A stretch of DNA of 64,000 bases. It comes from Alphaproteobacteria bacterium. Lineage in GTDB: Bacteria; Pseudomonadota; Alphaproteobacteria; Kiloniellales; DSM-21159. Of the stretch, positions 46,204 to 55,900 are shown piece by piece. Location of the stretch: contig JAUILQ010000014.1 of assembly GCA_030433005.1 (NCBI GenBank), positions 38,352-102,351 on the forward strand, written 5' to 3'. A model generated the notes under the pieces. That model was given only the letters and a program-made list of their open reading frames with translations, did no database searches and was not told the DNA's origin. The first letter of the stretch is position 1. The number at the start of each line of letters is the position of its first letter. A program made the position numbers and the translations under genes.

Positions 46204-46899
46204 GTGGCGCTGACGGGAGCAGCAGAGGAAGAGGCGGACGAGCGTGCGCCCTGCCCGGTCTGCCGGGCGGCGGCGGTGCGGCCCTTCGCGACGCTCGGCG
46301 GCCGGCGCTACCGGCGCTGCGGGGCCTGCGAGGCGACGCTGCTCGATCCCCGGCACTGGCTGGCGCCGGCCGAGGAGGCGGCGGTCTACCGGCTCCACGA
46401 GAACGACCCCGACGATCCGGGCTACCGGCGCTTTCTCGCGAAGCTCAGCGACCCGCTGCTGGCGCGCCTGCCGGCCGGCGCCGCGGTTCTCGACTACGGC
46501 TGCGGGCCGGGCTCCGCGCTGGCCGCGGTGCTGCGCGAGGCCGGCCACCGGGTGGCGCTCTACGACCCCTTCTTCGCCCCCGACCCGGCCCCGCTCGATC
46601 AGCGGTACGACGCCGTGGTCTGCAGCGAGGCGGCCGAGCACTTCCACGCGCCGGCCGCCGAGTTCGACCGCCTGGCCGGCCGGCTCGCGCCGGGCGGCTG
46701 GCTGGGCGTCATGACCTGCTTCCAGACCGACGACGCGCGCTTCGCCGGCTGGCACTACCGCCAGGACCCGACCCACGTCGTCTTCTACCGCGAGGCCACG
46801 CTGCGCCGTCTCGCCGCCCAGCGCGGGCTGAGCTGCGAGGTGCCGGCCAAGGACGTCGCGCTGATGCGCCGCGCGCCGCTCGCCCCCGACCCGGGCTAG
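46204..46899 (+). CDS. Class I SAM-dependent methyltransferase with N-terminal zinc ribbon
   Basis: 231 residues. Residues 15-45 form a CPVC...CGAC zinc ribbon. Then comes a Methyltransf_23-type Rossmann domain with the SAM motif VLDYGCGPGSALAAVL, CSEAAEHFHAP and RLAPGGWLGVMTCF. Zinc-ribbon versions often modify sugars or other small metabolites, but the substrate is unknown. GTG 46204 has AAGGA seven bases upstream. Its stop codon is interlocked with that of the convergent uspA: both use the same CTAG at 46896-46899. Confidence 0.85.
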   Translation: MALTGAAEEEADERAPCPVCRAAAVRPFATLGGRRYRRCGACEATLLDPRHWLAPAEEAAVYRLHENDPDDPGYRRFLAKLSDPLLARLPAGAAVLDYGCGPGSALAAVLREAGHRVALYDPFFAPDPAPLDQRYDAVVCSEAAEHFHAPAAEFDRLAGRLAPGGWLGVMTCFQTDDARFAGWHYRQDPTHVVFYREATLRRLAAQRGLSCEVPAKDVALMRRAPLAPDPG

Positions 46900-47762
46900 C
46901 GGTAGAGCATCACCGGGATCCTGCAGGAGCGCAGCATCTCGGCGGTGGTCGAGCCGATGATCAGGCTGCGGATCCGCGAGTGGCCGTAGGCGCCCATGAC
47001 CAGCAGGTCGATGCCGGCTTCCTCGACCTTGCGCGCGATCGCCGTCTCGGGGTGGCCGTGCAGCAGCTCGGTCTCGACGGCGTGGCCGCCGGCCTTCAGC
47101 GTCGACGCCGCGTCGGCCAGGCGCCGGCGCGCCTCCTCGGACTCGCTGCCCACCGTCACCAGGCGGCAGTCGAGGCCGGCGAACAGCGGGCTGCGCGCGA
47201 CGCTGTCGACCGCCTTCATGGCGCTGGTGCCGCCGTCGTAGGCGATCAGCACCCGGCCGATCGGCTTGAAGGCGCGCGCCGCGACGAACAGCGGCTTGCG
47301 GCTCGAGCGCGCGACCCGCTCCAGGTTGGAGCCGAGGTGCAGCCGGGCGAAGTCGGCGGCCTCGCCGCGCTTGCCGATGACCACGAGGTCGGCGTCGGCC
47401 TCGACCTCGGCGACGGCCTCGACCAGGTCGCCGATGCGCAGGCGCGTCGTGACCTCGCCGGGACCCGCCGGTTTGCCGGCCTGCCGGAGAGCCGCCTCGG
47501 CGTCCTCCAGGATCGCGCGGCCGCGCTTCTGGGCCAGCTTGCCGCGCTGCTCGTCGAGCTTGCTGAGCTCCTCGAGCAGCGCCGTGCGCGCGCCGAGCCG
47601 CAGGTTGCCGCTGAGGTCGCCCGGCGCGCTCGCGGTCTCGCGGCGGCCGATGACGTGCAGCAGCTCGACCGAGGCGGCGGTGCGCGCGGCGATCCAGGCG
47701 GCGTGCTCGCAGACGCTGTGCGAGTAGATCGAGCCGTCGACCAGGGCGATCAGCTTGGTCAT
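46896..47762 (-). CDS. Tandem-domain universal stress protein (UspA family)
   Basis: 288 residues holding two Usp folds: residues 1-145 (MTKLIALVDGSIYSHSVCEHAAWIA ... LVVIGKRG) and 150-288 (GRVLIAYDGGTSAMKAVD ... LLVMGAYGHSRIRSLIIGSTT). The second repeat has the ATP-binding GxYGHSxIRxxxxGST motif; the first has a degenerate one. It lies 14 bases after the sulP gene and is probably co-transcribed, a pairing seen in other bacteria and suggesting that Usp regulates the transporter. Confidence 0.93.
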   Translation of the reverse strand: MTKLIALVDGSIYSHSVCEHAAWIAARTAASVELLHVIGRRETASAPGDLSGNLRLGARTALLEELSKLDEQRGKLAQKRGRAILEDAEAALRQAGKPAGPGEVTTRLRIGDLVEAVAEVEADADLVVIGKRGEAADFARLHLGSNLERVARSSRKPLFVAARAFKPIGRVLIAYDGGTSAMKAVDSVARSPLFAGLDCRLVTVGSESEEARRRLADAASTLKAGGHAVETELLHGHPETAIARKVEEAGIDLLVMGAYGHSRIRSLIIGSTTAEMLRSCRIPVMLYR

Positions 47763-47776
47763 CCGAGGTTGCCTCC

Positions 47777-49261
47777 CTAGTGGCCCATGAGCTTTTCGAG
47801 CGCGCCGGGCTTGTCGTGGATCGCCAGCCTATCGACGATCGTCTCGCTCGCCTCGTTCAATCCGACGATCTCGACCTCGGCGCCCTCGCGACGGAACTTC
47901 AGCACGATCATGTCGAGCGCCGTGACGCTGGAGATGTCCCAGATGTGCGCGCGGCCGACGTCGATGGTCACCTTCTCCAGGACCTCCTTGAAGTCGAAGG
48001 CGGCGGCGAAGGCGTCGGCCGAGGCGAAGAAGACCTGGCCCTCGACGACATAGGTGCGCGACCGGCCGTCGGGCGAGAGCGTCGAGGTGACCCGGAAGAT
48101 CTGGGCGATCTTCCAGGCGAAGAAGATGCCCGAGAGCAGCACGCCGACCAGCACGCCGATCGCCAGGTTGTGGGTCAGCACGACGCAGACGACGGTCGCC
48201 AGCATGACGATCGAGGAGCTGCGCGGGTGGTGGCGCAGGTTCTTGATCGACGACCAGCTGAAGGTGCCGATCGAGACCATGATCATGATCGCGACCAGGG
48301 CCGCCATCGGGATCCGGCTGACCCAGTCGCCGAGCACCACGATCATGAACAGCAGGAAGACGCCGGCGCAGGCCGTCGAGAGGCGGCCGCGGCCGCCCGA
48401 CTTCACGTTGATCATCGACTGGCCGATCATCGCGCAGCCCGCCATGCCGCCGATGAAGCCGGTCGCGCTGTTGGCCAGGCCCTGGCCGATGCACTCGCGG
48501 TTCTTGTCGCTCGGCGTGTCGGTCAGCTCGTCGACGATCGAGGCGGTCATCAGCGACTCGAGCAGGCCGACCGCGGCGACCGCCGCCGAGTAGGGCAGGA
48601 TGATGACCAGGGTCTCCAGCGTCAGCGGGATCTGCGGGATCAGGAAGACCGGCAGGGTCGAGGGCAGCTCGCCCATGTCGCCGACGGTGCGCAGTTCCAG
48701 GCCGAACAGCAGGGCCGCCGCGGTCAGCGCGACGATGCAGACCAGCGGCGAGGGGATCGCGCGCGTCACGAAGGGGAAGAGGTAGATGATCGCCAGGCCG
48801 GCCGCGACCATCGGGTAGGTCAGCCACGGCACGCCGATCAGCTCCGGCAGCTGGGCCATGAAGATGAGGATCGCCAGGGCGTTGACGAAGCCGGTCATGA
48901 CCGAGCGCGAGACGAAGCGCATGACCGCGCCGAGGCGCAGCAGGCCGGCGCCGATCTGCAGCAGGCCGGCGAGCACCGTCGCGGCAAGCAGGTACTGCAG
49001 GCCGTGGTCGCGCACCAGCGTCACCATCAGCACGGCGGTCGCCGCCGTGGCCGCCGAGATCATGCCCGGCCGGCCGCCGGCGAAGGCGCTGATCAGCGCG
49101 ATCGAGAAGGAGGCGTAGAGCCCGACCTTGGGGTCGACTCCGGCGATGATCGAGAAGGCGATGGCCTCGGGGATCAGGGCGAGGGCGACGACCAGCCCGG
49201 CCAGCAGGTCGCCGCGCAGGTTGCCGAACCACTGCTCGCGGTAGTCGCGTAGCGCGTTCAT
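47777..49261 (-). CDS. SulP family inorganic anion transporter with STAS domain
   Basis: 494 residues: about 14 hydrophobic segments of the SLC26/SulP fold ([58 protein letters not shown]), then a C-terminal cytosolic STAS domain ([19 protein letters not shown] ... [20 protein letters not shown]). SulP proteins move sulfate, bicarbonate or C4-dicarboxylates; these cannot be told apart here. The ATG at 49261 has GGGAG four bases upstream. First gene of a sulP-uspA operon. Confidence 0.93.
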   Translation of the reverse strand: MNALRDYREQWFGNLRGDLLAGLVVALALIPEAIAFSIIAGVDPKVGLYASFSIALISAFAGGRPGMISAATAATAVLMVTLVRDHGLQYLLAATVLAGLLQIGAGLLRLGAVMRFVSRSVMTGFVNALAILIFMAQLPELIGVPWLTYPMVAAGLAIIYLFPFVTRAIPSPLVCIVALTAAALLFGLELRTVGDMGELPSTLPVFLIPQIPLTLETLVIILPYSAAVAAVGLLESLMTASIVDELTDTPSDKNRECIGQGLANSATGFIGGMAGCAMIGQSMINVKSGGRGRLSTACAGVFLLFMIVVLGDWVSRIPMAALVAIMIMVSIGTFSWSSIKNLRHHPRSSSIVMLATVVCVVLTHNLAIGVLVGVLLSGIFFAWKIAQIFRVTSTLSPDGRSRTYVVEGQVFFASADAFAAAFDFKEVLEKVTIDVGRAHIWDISSVTALDMIVLKFRREGAEVEIVGLNEASETIVDRLAIHDKPGALEKLMGH

Positions 49262-49441
49262 GGGACTCCCAGGGCAAGGCGCGGCCGCGCGGCACGGACA
49301 GGCCGTCTGCGGCGGGCGCTGCAAAGGGTGGAGGAGCCGGCGGGTCGGCGGCCGGCGGAGCCACCCGGAGTTTCACCGGGTCCGGACGAATGCGCCCTTC
49401 ATAGCCCGCTCAATGCTGCATTGCAACATAGGGCGGCGCGC

Positions 49442-50410
49442 TCAGGGTCTCGTCGCGAGCCCCTCGGTCAGCGTCGCGCGATCGTCGACGGCGGCGCGGT
49501 AGTCGGCCACGAGGCGCCGGCAGAGTTCCGCGGTGGTCGGCAGGTCGTCGATCGCGCCGACGCCCTGGCCGGCCGACCAGACCTGCTTCCAGGCCTTGGC
49601 CTCGCTCTTGTCGAAGTCGACCTCCGGCTTCGCGGTCGGGTCGTCGGGATCGAGACCGGCGGCGAGCATGCTGGGGCGCAGGAAGTTGCCGGCGACGCCG
49701 CTGACCGCCGGCGTGTAGACGATGTCGGCGGCCTGCGAGTCGAGGATCATGCGCTTCTGCGCCTCGGGCGCCAGGCTCTCCCGCGTCGCGATGAAGCGGG
49801 TCCCGAGGTAGCCGAGGTCGGCGCCGAGCAGGCGCGCGGCGGCGACCTGGCGGCCGGTCGAGAGGGCGCCGCCGAGCAGCAGGGTGCCGTCGAACAGGCG
49901 ACGCAGCTCGGCCAGCGCCGCGAAGGGGCTGAGCGTGCCGGCGTGGCCGCCGGCGCCGCTGCAGATCGCGATGATGCCGTCGACGCCGGCGCCCGCCGCC
50001 TTGGTGCCGTGGCGCAGGTTGACGACGTCGTGGAAGATCACGCCGCCGTAGCCGTGGATCGCCTCGATGACCTCGGGGACCAGGCCGAGCGAGGTGATGA
50101 CCAGCGGCACGCGGTGCTCGACGGTGGTCGCGAGATCGGCCTCCAGGCGCTTGTTGCTGCGGTGCACGATCAGGTTGACCCCGAAGGGCGCGGGGCGCTC
50201 GCCGGCGGCCTCCGAGGCGGCCAGGCGCTCGCCGATCTCGGCCAGCCAGTCGGCGTAGCCGGCGTTGCTGCGCTGGTTGAGCGTCGGGAAGCTGCCGAGC
50301 AGGCCGCCGCGGCAGCTCTCGACGACCAGGTCGGGGCCGGAAACCAGAAACATCGGCGCGGCGACGATCGGCGCGGCCAGGCGGCCGTCGAGCGGGGGCG
50401 GCAGGGGCAT
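49442..50410 (-). CDS. NAD(P)H-dependent flavin oxidoreductase / nitronate monooxygenase family
   Basis: 322 residues forming an FMN-binding TIM barrel: PIVAAPMFLVSGPDLVVESCRGG, FGVNLIVHRSNKR, VVNLRHGTKAAGAGVDGIIAICSGAGGHAG with the FMN-phosphate/catalytic GGHAG, LLGGALSTGRQVAAARLLGADLGYLGTRF and a C-terminal VWSAGQGVGAIDD. It may oxidise nitronates or act as an enoyl reductase-like flavoprotein. ATG 50410. It is divergent from a transglutaminase-like gene after 156 bases. Confidence 0.88.
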   Translation of the reverse strand: MPLPPPLDGRLAAPIVAAPMFLVSGPDLVVESCRGGLLGSFPTLNQRSNAGYADWLAEIGERLAASEAAGERPAPFGVNLIVHRSNKRLEADLATTVEHRVPLVITSLGLVPEVIEAIHGYGGVIFHDVVNLRHGTKAAGAGVDGIIAICSGAGGHAGTLSPFAALAELRRLFDGTLLLGGALSTGRQVAAARLLGADLGYLGTRFIATRESLAPEAQKRMILDSQAADIVYTPAVSGVAGNFLRPSMLAAGLDPDDPTAKPEVDFDKSEAKAWKQVWSAGQGVGAIDDLPTTAELCRRLVADYRAAVDDRATLTEGLATRP

Positions 50411-50566
50411 GGGGCGGCGACCTCGTGCAGGAGCGGGCGGAAGCGGGCGACGGCGGGCGGCGACGCGGGGGCGATGCCTGTCCGCGCGACGCCGCGTCGT
50501 GCTAGAGGTTCTGCCTAGAGGCCGTCGGTGCGCCGGGCAAGAGCCAAGACGGGAAGAGCGAGGAAC

Positions 50567-51286
50567 ATGGGCGGGCAGCGGGCGAATGAGACAGCGACGG
50601 CGGATGCCGGGCCGGCGGCGCTCGCCGCGACGTGGTTCCTGGACAGCGACAGCCCGGCCGTGCGGGCGCTGGTCGAACGGGTCGGCGGCGCGGGGACGGC
50701 GCGCGAACGGTTGGTCCGGCTCTACGACGCGATCCGCGACGAGATCCGCTACGACCCCTACCGCATCGACCTCGAGCCCGAAGGCTACCGCGCCTCGGTC
50801 TGCCTGACGCGCGGCTACGGCTTCTGCATCACCAAGGCGATCGCGCTGGCCGCCGCGGCCCGGGCGATCGGCGTGCCGGCGCGGCTCGGCTTCGCCGACG
50901 TCCGCAACCACCTGGCGACGCCGCGACTGCGCGCGCTGATGGGGACCGACCTGTTCTGCTGGCACGGCTATGCCAGCCTGTTCCTCGAGGGCCGCTGGGT
51001 GAAGGCGACGCCGGCCTTCAACCTGGCGCTCTGCGAGCGCTTCGGCGTCGAGCCCCTGGCTTTCGACGGCCGCTCGGATTCGGTCTTCCATGCCTTCGAC
51101 AAGGCCGGGCGGCTGCACATGGAGTACGTCCGCGACCGCGGCCTCTACGACGACTTCCCGCACCGCGAGGTGACCGAGGGGCTGCGCCGGCACTATCCCC
51201 GCCTCTTCGAGGCGGCAGGGGGCGATTTCCACGGCGAGGCCGGGCAGCCCGCGCCGCTGCCGGCGACGGGGGAGCCGGGTCGATGA
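50567..51286 (+). CDS. Transglutaminase-like domain protein
   Basis: 239 residues. The domain is defined by RYDPYRIDLEPEGYRAS, the catalytic Cys in RGYGFCITKAIALAAAARAIG and the His in CWHGYASLFLEGRWVKATPAFN. The third residue, normally Asp (WVxVDP), reads KATP, as in a subgroup of cytosolic transglutaminase-like proteins, so activity is uncertain. No signal peptide. ATG 50567 has GCGAGGA upstream; an ATG-type start at 50528 in the same frame is less likely. It overlaps the next crotonase gene by ATGA. Confidence 0.82.
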   Translation: MGGQRANETATADAGPAALAATWFLDSDSPAVRALVERVGGAGTARERLVRLYDAIRDEIRYDPYRIDLEPEGYRASVCLTRGYGFCITKAIALAAAARAIGVPARLGFADVRNHLATPRLRALMGTDLFCWHGYASLFLEGRWVKATPAFNLALCERFGVEPLAFDGRSDSVFHAFDKAGRLHMEYVRDRGLYDDFPHREVTEGLRRHYPRLFEAAGGDFHGEAGQPAPLPATGEPGR

Positions 51287-52047
51287 CCGGATATCGCGAG
51301 ATCCTGGTGGCGCGCGACGGCGCCGTTGCGCGCATCACCCTGAACCGGCCGGACAAGCTCAACGCCTTCACGCTGACGATGGCCGACGAGCTGCTCGCCG
51401 CGCTGCACGAGGCCGAGGCCGACGCCGAGGTGCGCGCGGTCCTGCTGGAAGGCGCCGGGCGCGCCTTCGGCGCCGGCTTCGACCTGTCGCTGGTCGATGC
51501 CATGGAGACGCCCGAGCTCGGCGCCGTGCTGGACGCGCACTTCAACCCGCTGATCCGGGCGATGCGCCGCTCGCGTCTGCCGATCGTCGCCGCTGTCCAG
51601 GGTGCCTGCGCGGGCGGGTCGGTCGGCGTGGCGCTGGCCGCCGACCTGGTGGTCGCCGGCCGCTCGGCCTTCTTCTACGAGCCCTTCGTCGGCATCGCGC
51701 TGGTGCCCGACATCGGCAACTCGCTGTTCCTGCCGCGCCTCGTCGGGCGCATGAAGGCCGCCGGCATGGCCCTGCTCGGCGAGCGCATCCCCGCCGAAGA
51801 CGCGAGCGCCTGGGGCCTGGTCTGGCGCGTCGTCGACGATGCCGCCCTGGCCGAGGAGAGCGCCGCCGTGGCGGCCCGGCTGGCCGCCCAGCCGGCGGCC
51901 GCGGTGGCCGCCACCAAGCGCCTGCTCGGCGCCGCCGCCGAGAACGGGCTCGATGCCCAGCTCGACCTCGAGCGCGACCTGCAGGACCAGGCCGGGCGCT
52001 CGCCCGAGTGCCGGGCCGCCATCGAGCGCTTCCTCAAGCGCGGCTGA
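51283..52047 (+). CDS. Crotonase family protein, enoyl-CoA isomerase-like
   Basis: 254 residues of crotonase fold (ARITLNRPDKLNAFTLTMADELL; LLEGAGRAFGAGFDLSLVD). Both hydratase glutamates are absent: GGSVGVALAAD replaces GGGCE and SAFFYEPFVG replaces FGQPE. It does have the Asp in IALVPDIGNSLFLPRLVG, as in PaaG/enoyl-CoA isomerases, so isomerase activity is more likely than hydration. Translationally coupled to the transglutaminase-like gene; that pairing gives no obvious pathway. Confidence 0.88.
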   Translation: MTGYREILVARDGAVARITLNRPDKLNAFTLTMADELLAALHEAEADAEVRAVLLEGAGRAFGAGFDLSLVDAMETPELGAVLDAHFNPLIRAMRRSRLPIVAAVQGACAGGSVGVALAADLVVAGRSAFFYEPFVGIALVPDIGNSLFLPRLVGRMKAAGMALLGERIPAEDASAWGLVWRVVDDAALAEESAAVAARLAAQPAAAVAATKRLLGAAAENGLDAQLDLERDLQDQAGRSPECRAAIERFLKRG

Positions 52048-52058
52048 CGCCGCCGTCG

Positions 52059-52802
52059 TCAGCCGCGGGCGAGGTCCTGGACGATGCGCTGCCGCAGGGT
52101 GGCGCCGGCGCCGGGATCGAAGGGAAAGGCATGGCCGCCGTCGAGCACCTCGATGCTGCAGCCGGCGCGGCTCAGGCCGTCCCACAGCGCCAGGTCCTCG
52201 AGCGGCAGCAGCGTGTCCTCGCGGCCGCCGAAGACGCTGATCGGGCAGGCGAGCGCCGGCGGCGTGCCGGGGCGGTAGCACTCGAGCAGGCGCAGGTCGG
52301 CGCGCAGCACCGGCTCCAGCTCGGCGCGCACCGCCGGGTCGCTCGGACTGCCGGGGCCGTCCATCGCCTGCCAGAAGGCTGCCGAGGGCAGCGCGTGGGC
52401 CGGCGGCCCGGGGCAGGGCTCCCTGGGCGAGCGCGCCGCCGCGACGAACAACCGCGTGGGCACCGGCATGCCCGCCGCTTCGAGGCTGCGCGCGAGCTCG
52501 TAGGCGATCAGCCCGCCCATCGAGTGACCGAACAGCGCGAAGGGGCGATCGAGCAGTGGCGCCATCGTCCCGGCCAGGCGCGCGGTCATCTCCGTGAGGT
52601 CGTGGCAGCGCGCCGGATCGCGCCGGGCGAGCCAAAGGCCGATCGTCGCAGGCAAATCGCCCCGCCACCCGTAAAAGTTGCTCGGGCCGCCACCGACTCC
52701 GGCAAAGCAGAAGAGGCGCGCAAGGCGTTCGTCCGTGGGCTCGCTGCACTCCGGACGCTCGAACCAGATCGACGGGTCGGGTCGGGCGTCGGCGTCGGGC
52801 AT
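52059..52802 (-). CDS. Type II thioesterase of an NRPS/PKS cluster
   Basis: 247 residues, alpha/beta hydrolase of the GrsT/TEII type: ARLFCFAGVGGGPSNFYGW, nucleophile Ser in ALFGHSMGGLIAYEL, acid Asp in SVFGGREDTLLP and His in LDGGHAFPF. TEIIs clear misprimed or stalled carrier proteins and work in trans. It is transcribed away from the synthetase genes with a 155-base shared control region, so it belongs to this cluster. Confidence 0.92.
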   Translation of the reverse strand: MPDADARPDPSIWFERPECSEPTDERLARLFCFAGVGGGPSNFYGWRGDLPATIGLWLARRDPARCHDLTEMTARLAGTMAPLLDRPFALFGHSMGGLIAYELARSLEAAGMPVPTRLFVAAARSPREPCPGPPAHALPSAAFWQAMDGPGSPSDPAVRAELEPVLRADLRLLECYRPGTPPALACPISVFGGREDTLLPLEDLALWDGLSRAGCSIEVLDGGHAFPFDPGAGATLRQRIVQDLARG

Positions 52803-52892
52803 TCGAAAACCTTACTTCTTAGCTGCGGTTTAGCGTTTCCTGGTCAGCTTGCCCAAGGTCCGCTCCGGCGCCAAGGCTGACGCCTCGTTAAC

Positions 52893-52921
52893 TTGCAGTC
52901 CGGGATTCGCTCCGGCATAGT
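52893..52921 (+). promoter_or_regulatory. Putative promoter of the NRPS operon
   Basis: TTGCAG (52893-52898), 17 bases, CATAGT (52916-52921). Predicted start of transcription near 52928, inside the palindrome at 52927-52939. Confidence 0.5.
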
Positions 52922-52926
52922 CTGCC

Positions 52927-52939
52927 CAGTGAATCACTG
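52927..52939. promoter_or_regulatory. Short palindrome at the predicted NRPS transcription start
   Basis: CAGTGA-A-TCACTG, a perfect 6-bp inverted repeat directly downstream of the predicted -10. Its position suits a repressor operator. No regulator gene for the cluster lies in the window. Confidence 0.45.
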
Positions 52940-52957
52940 GTTGTTCACAAGCAAGAC

Positions 52958-55900
52958 GTGTGTGCGGACAGCATCGCGCCTCGGTCCCCTGCCCGGGCCA
53001 GGTCACCCGGGCAAGGTCTGGTTGAGCGGGACCTGGAGGGCAGGGTCGTGGAACTGCAGGGGAAGGCCGGCATCGCCAGCGACCGAGCGCTGGAGCGAGC
53101 GCTGCGGGCGCAGCCGGGCGTCCTCGATGCCCGGGTCGGCGCAGTCGGCAGCGAGCCCGGCGAGGTCCGCCGGGTCGCCTGGGTCTGCGGGCCGGGTGCC
53201 TCGGCGCTGCCGGCCACGCTGAGCGAAGAACTCGGCCTCGACTTCCTGGTGCCGGTGAGCCGCCTGCCGCTGGACGTCGGCGGCGAGGCCGGCGACGCGG
53301 CCGACCTGCCGATCTGGGACTCGGCTGCTCTCGGGCGGGTCGAGGCGACGCTGGGCGCGGAGGACGGCGTGGCGGAGGTCGCGGTGGCGACTGTGCCGGG
53401 CGAGCGGCCCGGCTTCCTGTCGCGAGCCCGGCTCGTACCCGAGGCGACCCCGGAGCCGGCGACGGCGCCGCCGGCCGATCCGGTGGCCGAGCGCGCCGAG
53501 CTCGGCGCCCGGCTGTCCGAGCGCGAGGCCGTCGCGACGGCGGAGCGAGTTGCGCCGCCGCCGGACTACCCGCGCAGCCTGCCCGAGGCCTTGGAGCGCG
53601 CGGCGCGTACCGACAAGGGGGTGACCTGCGTCGACGCCGCGGGCGTGCCGGTCGCCGAGGGCTACGCGGCGCTGCGCAGCCGGGCCCTGCGGATCCTCGG
53701 CGGCCTGCAGGCGATCGGCGTCCGGCCCGGCGAGATCCTGCTGCTCGACGCCGGCACGGCGCCCGCGTTCATCGGCGGCTACTGGGCCTGCCAGCTCGGC
53801 GGGCTTGTCCCGGCGCCGCTCGTGCTGCCCGATGCCTCGGCCGACCCCGCGGCCTTCGAGCGCCTCTCCGCGGCCTGGGAGATGCTCGGCCGGCCCCGTC
53901 TGCTCGCCGGGCCGGGCCGGTCCGGAGAGCTGGCCGCGCGGCTGCCGCAGGCCGAGATCCTCGAGATCGGCACGCTGGAACAGGCGACGCCCGGGACGCC
54001 CGCGCCCCCGCCCGATCCGGACGAGACCGCCCTGATCCTGCTGACCTCGGGCAGCACCGGCGTGCCGAAGGGCGTGCGCCAGAGCCATGCGACGATCCTG
54101 GCGATGAGCTTGGCCGCCGCCGTGGACGGCTGGGGCCTGCGCCGCGAGGCCGAGGTCTTCTTCAACTGGATGCCGCTCGACCACGTCGGGGCCTGCCTGT
54201 TCCTGGTCACCGTGCCGGTGATCCTGGCCTGCGACCAGGTGCACAGCCCGACCGCCCCGCTGCTCGCCGAGCCGCTGCGCTGGGTCGAGCTGACGGCGCG
54301 CCATCGGGTCACGGTCAGCTGGGCGCCGAATTTCGCCTTCGGGCTGATCGCCGACGCCGTCGCGGCGGCCCCGGAGCTGCCTCGGGGGGGCAGCTGGGAT
54401 CTCTCGGCGCTGCGCATCCTGGTCAACGGCGGCGAGGCGGTGACCGAGGGCTCGCTGCGCGACTTCCTGGCGGCGCTGGCGCCCTGCGGCCTGCCCGGGA
54501 ACGCCCTGCGGCCGAGCTTCGGCATGTCGGAGACCTGCGCGCCGATCACCCGGGCCGAGCTCGGCCACGGCATCGGCGCCTTCGCCAGCCTCGGCGGCCC
54601 GGTGGCGGGCTGTGCGCTGCGCATCGCCGGGGCGGACGGGGCGCTGCTCAAGGAGGGCGAGCTCGGCGAGCTGCAGCTGCGCGGGCCGCAGGTCTTCCAG
54701 GGCTATCACGGCCGCGACGACCTGACCGAGGCGGCCTTCGCCGACGGCTGGTTCCGCACCGGCGACGTCGGCTTCCTGGCCGGCGGCCAGCTCTACCTGA
54801 CCGGCCGCATCAAGGACTCGATCAACGTCAACGGCGCCAAGTTCTTCGCCCACGAGATCGAGGCGGCTGCGGCGCGTACGCCCGGAGTCGAGCGCGCTGG
54901 GGTCGCCGCGGTGGCCGTGCGCCCGGCCGGCGCCGAGACCGACCGGGTCGCGGTCTTCTTCGGCGCGCCGCTCGGCGGGCCGGAAGACGACGACGTGCTG
55001 CGCGCCCTGGTCCTGGCGCTGCGCGGCCGCCTGGCGCGCGAGCTCGGGCTGGCGGCCGACTACCTGGTTCCCGTCGAGGCCGGCGCGATCCCGCGCACCG
55101 GTATCGGCAAGATCGCCCGCCCGCTGCTGCAGCAGCGCTTCCTGGCGGGCGACTACGACGCGGCGATCGAGCGGGTCGCCCGCCTGGTCGGCGGCCCGGA
55201 GCGCTGCCGGCTCACGCTGCACCGCCGGCGCTGGGTCGAGCGGGCGCCGCTGGACGAGGTCGGCGTCGCGCCGAGGGTCGATCTCGTCTTCGCCCGCGAT
55301 CCGGCACTGCTGGCCGCGCTGCCGGAGGCGATCCGGCGGCGGGCCCCGGCCGAAGGCGCCGGCCCGGCGCCCGAGGACGTCGCCGGACACCGCGCCCTGC
55401 TGGAGGCGATCGAGGAGGCGGGCGAAGACGGGAGCGGCGCGCCCGGAACGCTGCTGCACCTCTGGGCCTGCGAGGAGGCTGCCGGGAACCGGGACGACGC
55501 GGCCGCCTACCGCTCGCTGCTGTCGCTCGGCCGCGCGATCGCGGCGCTGCCGGCCGAGCGCCGGCCGCGCCAGGTGCTGGCGGCCAGCCGCGGCGCGTTG
55601 ACGCTCGGGCCCGGCGAGACGCCGGCCCCGGGCCGCGCACTGCTCGCCGGGCTGGTCCGCAGCCTGGCTCTGGCGTTGCCTGGGGTGCGCTGGCGCCTGC
55701 TCGACCTCGACGAGCCCGGACTTGCGAACCTCGCCGAGGTGCTGGCGGCCGAAGGCGACGCCGGCGCCGAGCCGCTCGCCGCCTGGCGGCACGGCCGACG
55801 CTTCGTCGCGCGCTTCGAGGCGGTCGAGCCCGAGCCGCCGGGCGGCGCGTGCGGCGACGACGCCGACGGGCGGCCGGTGCGGCGCGGCGATCTCTGGCTG

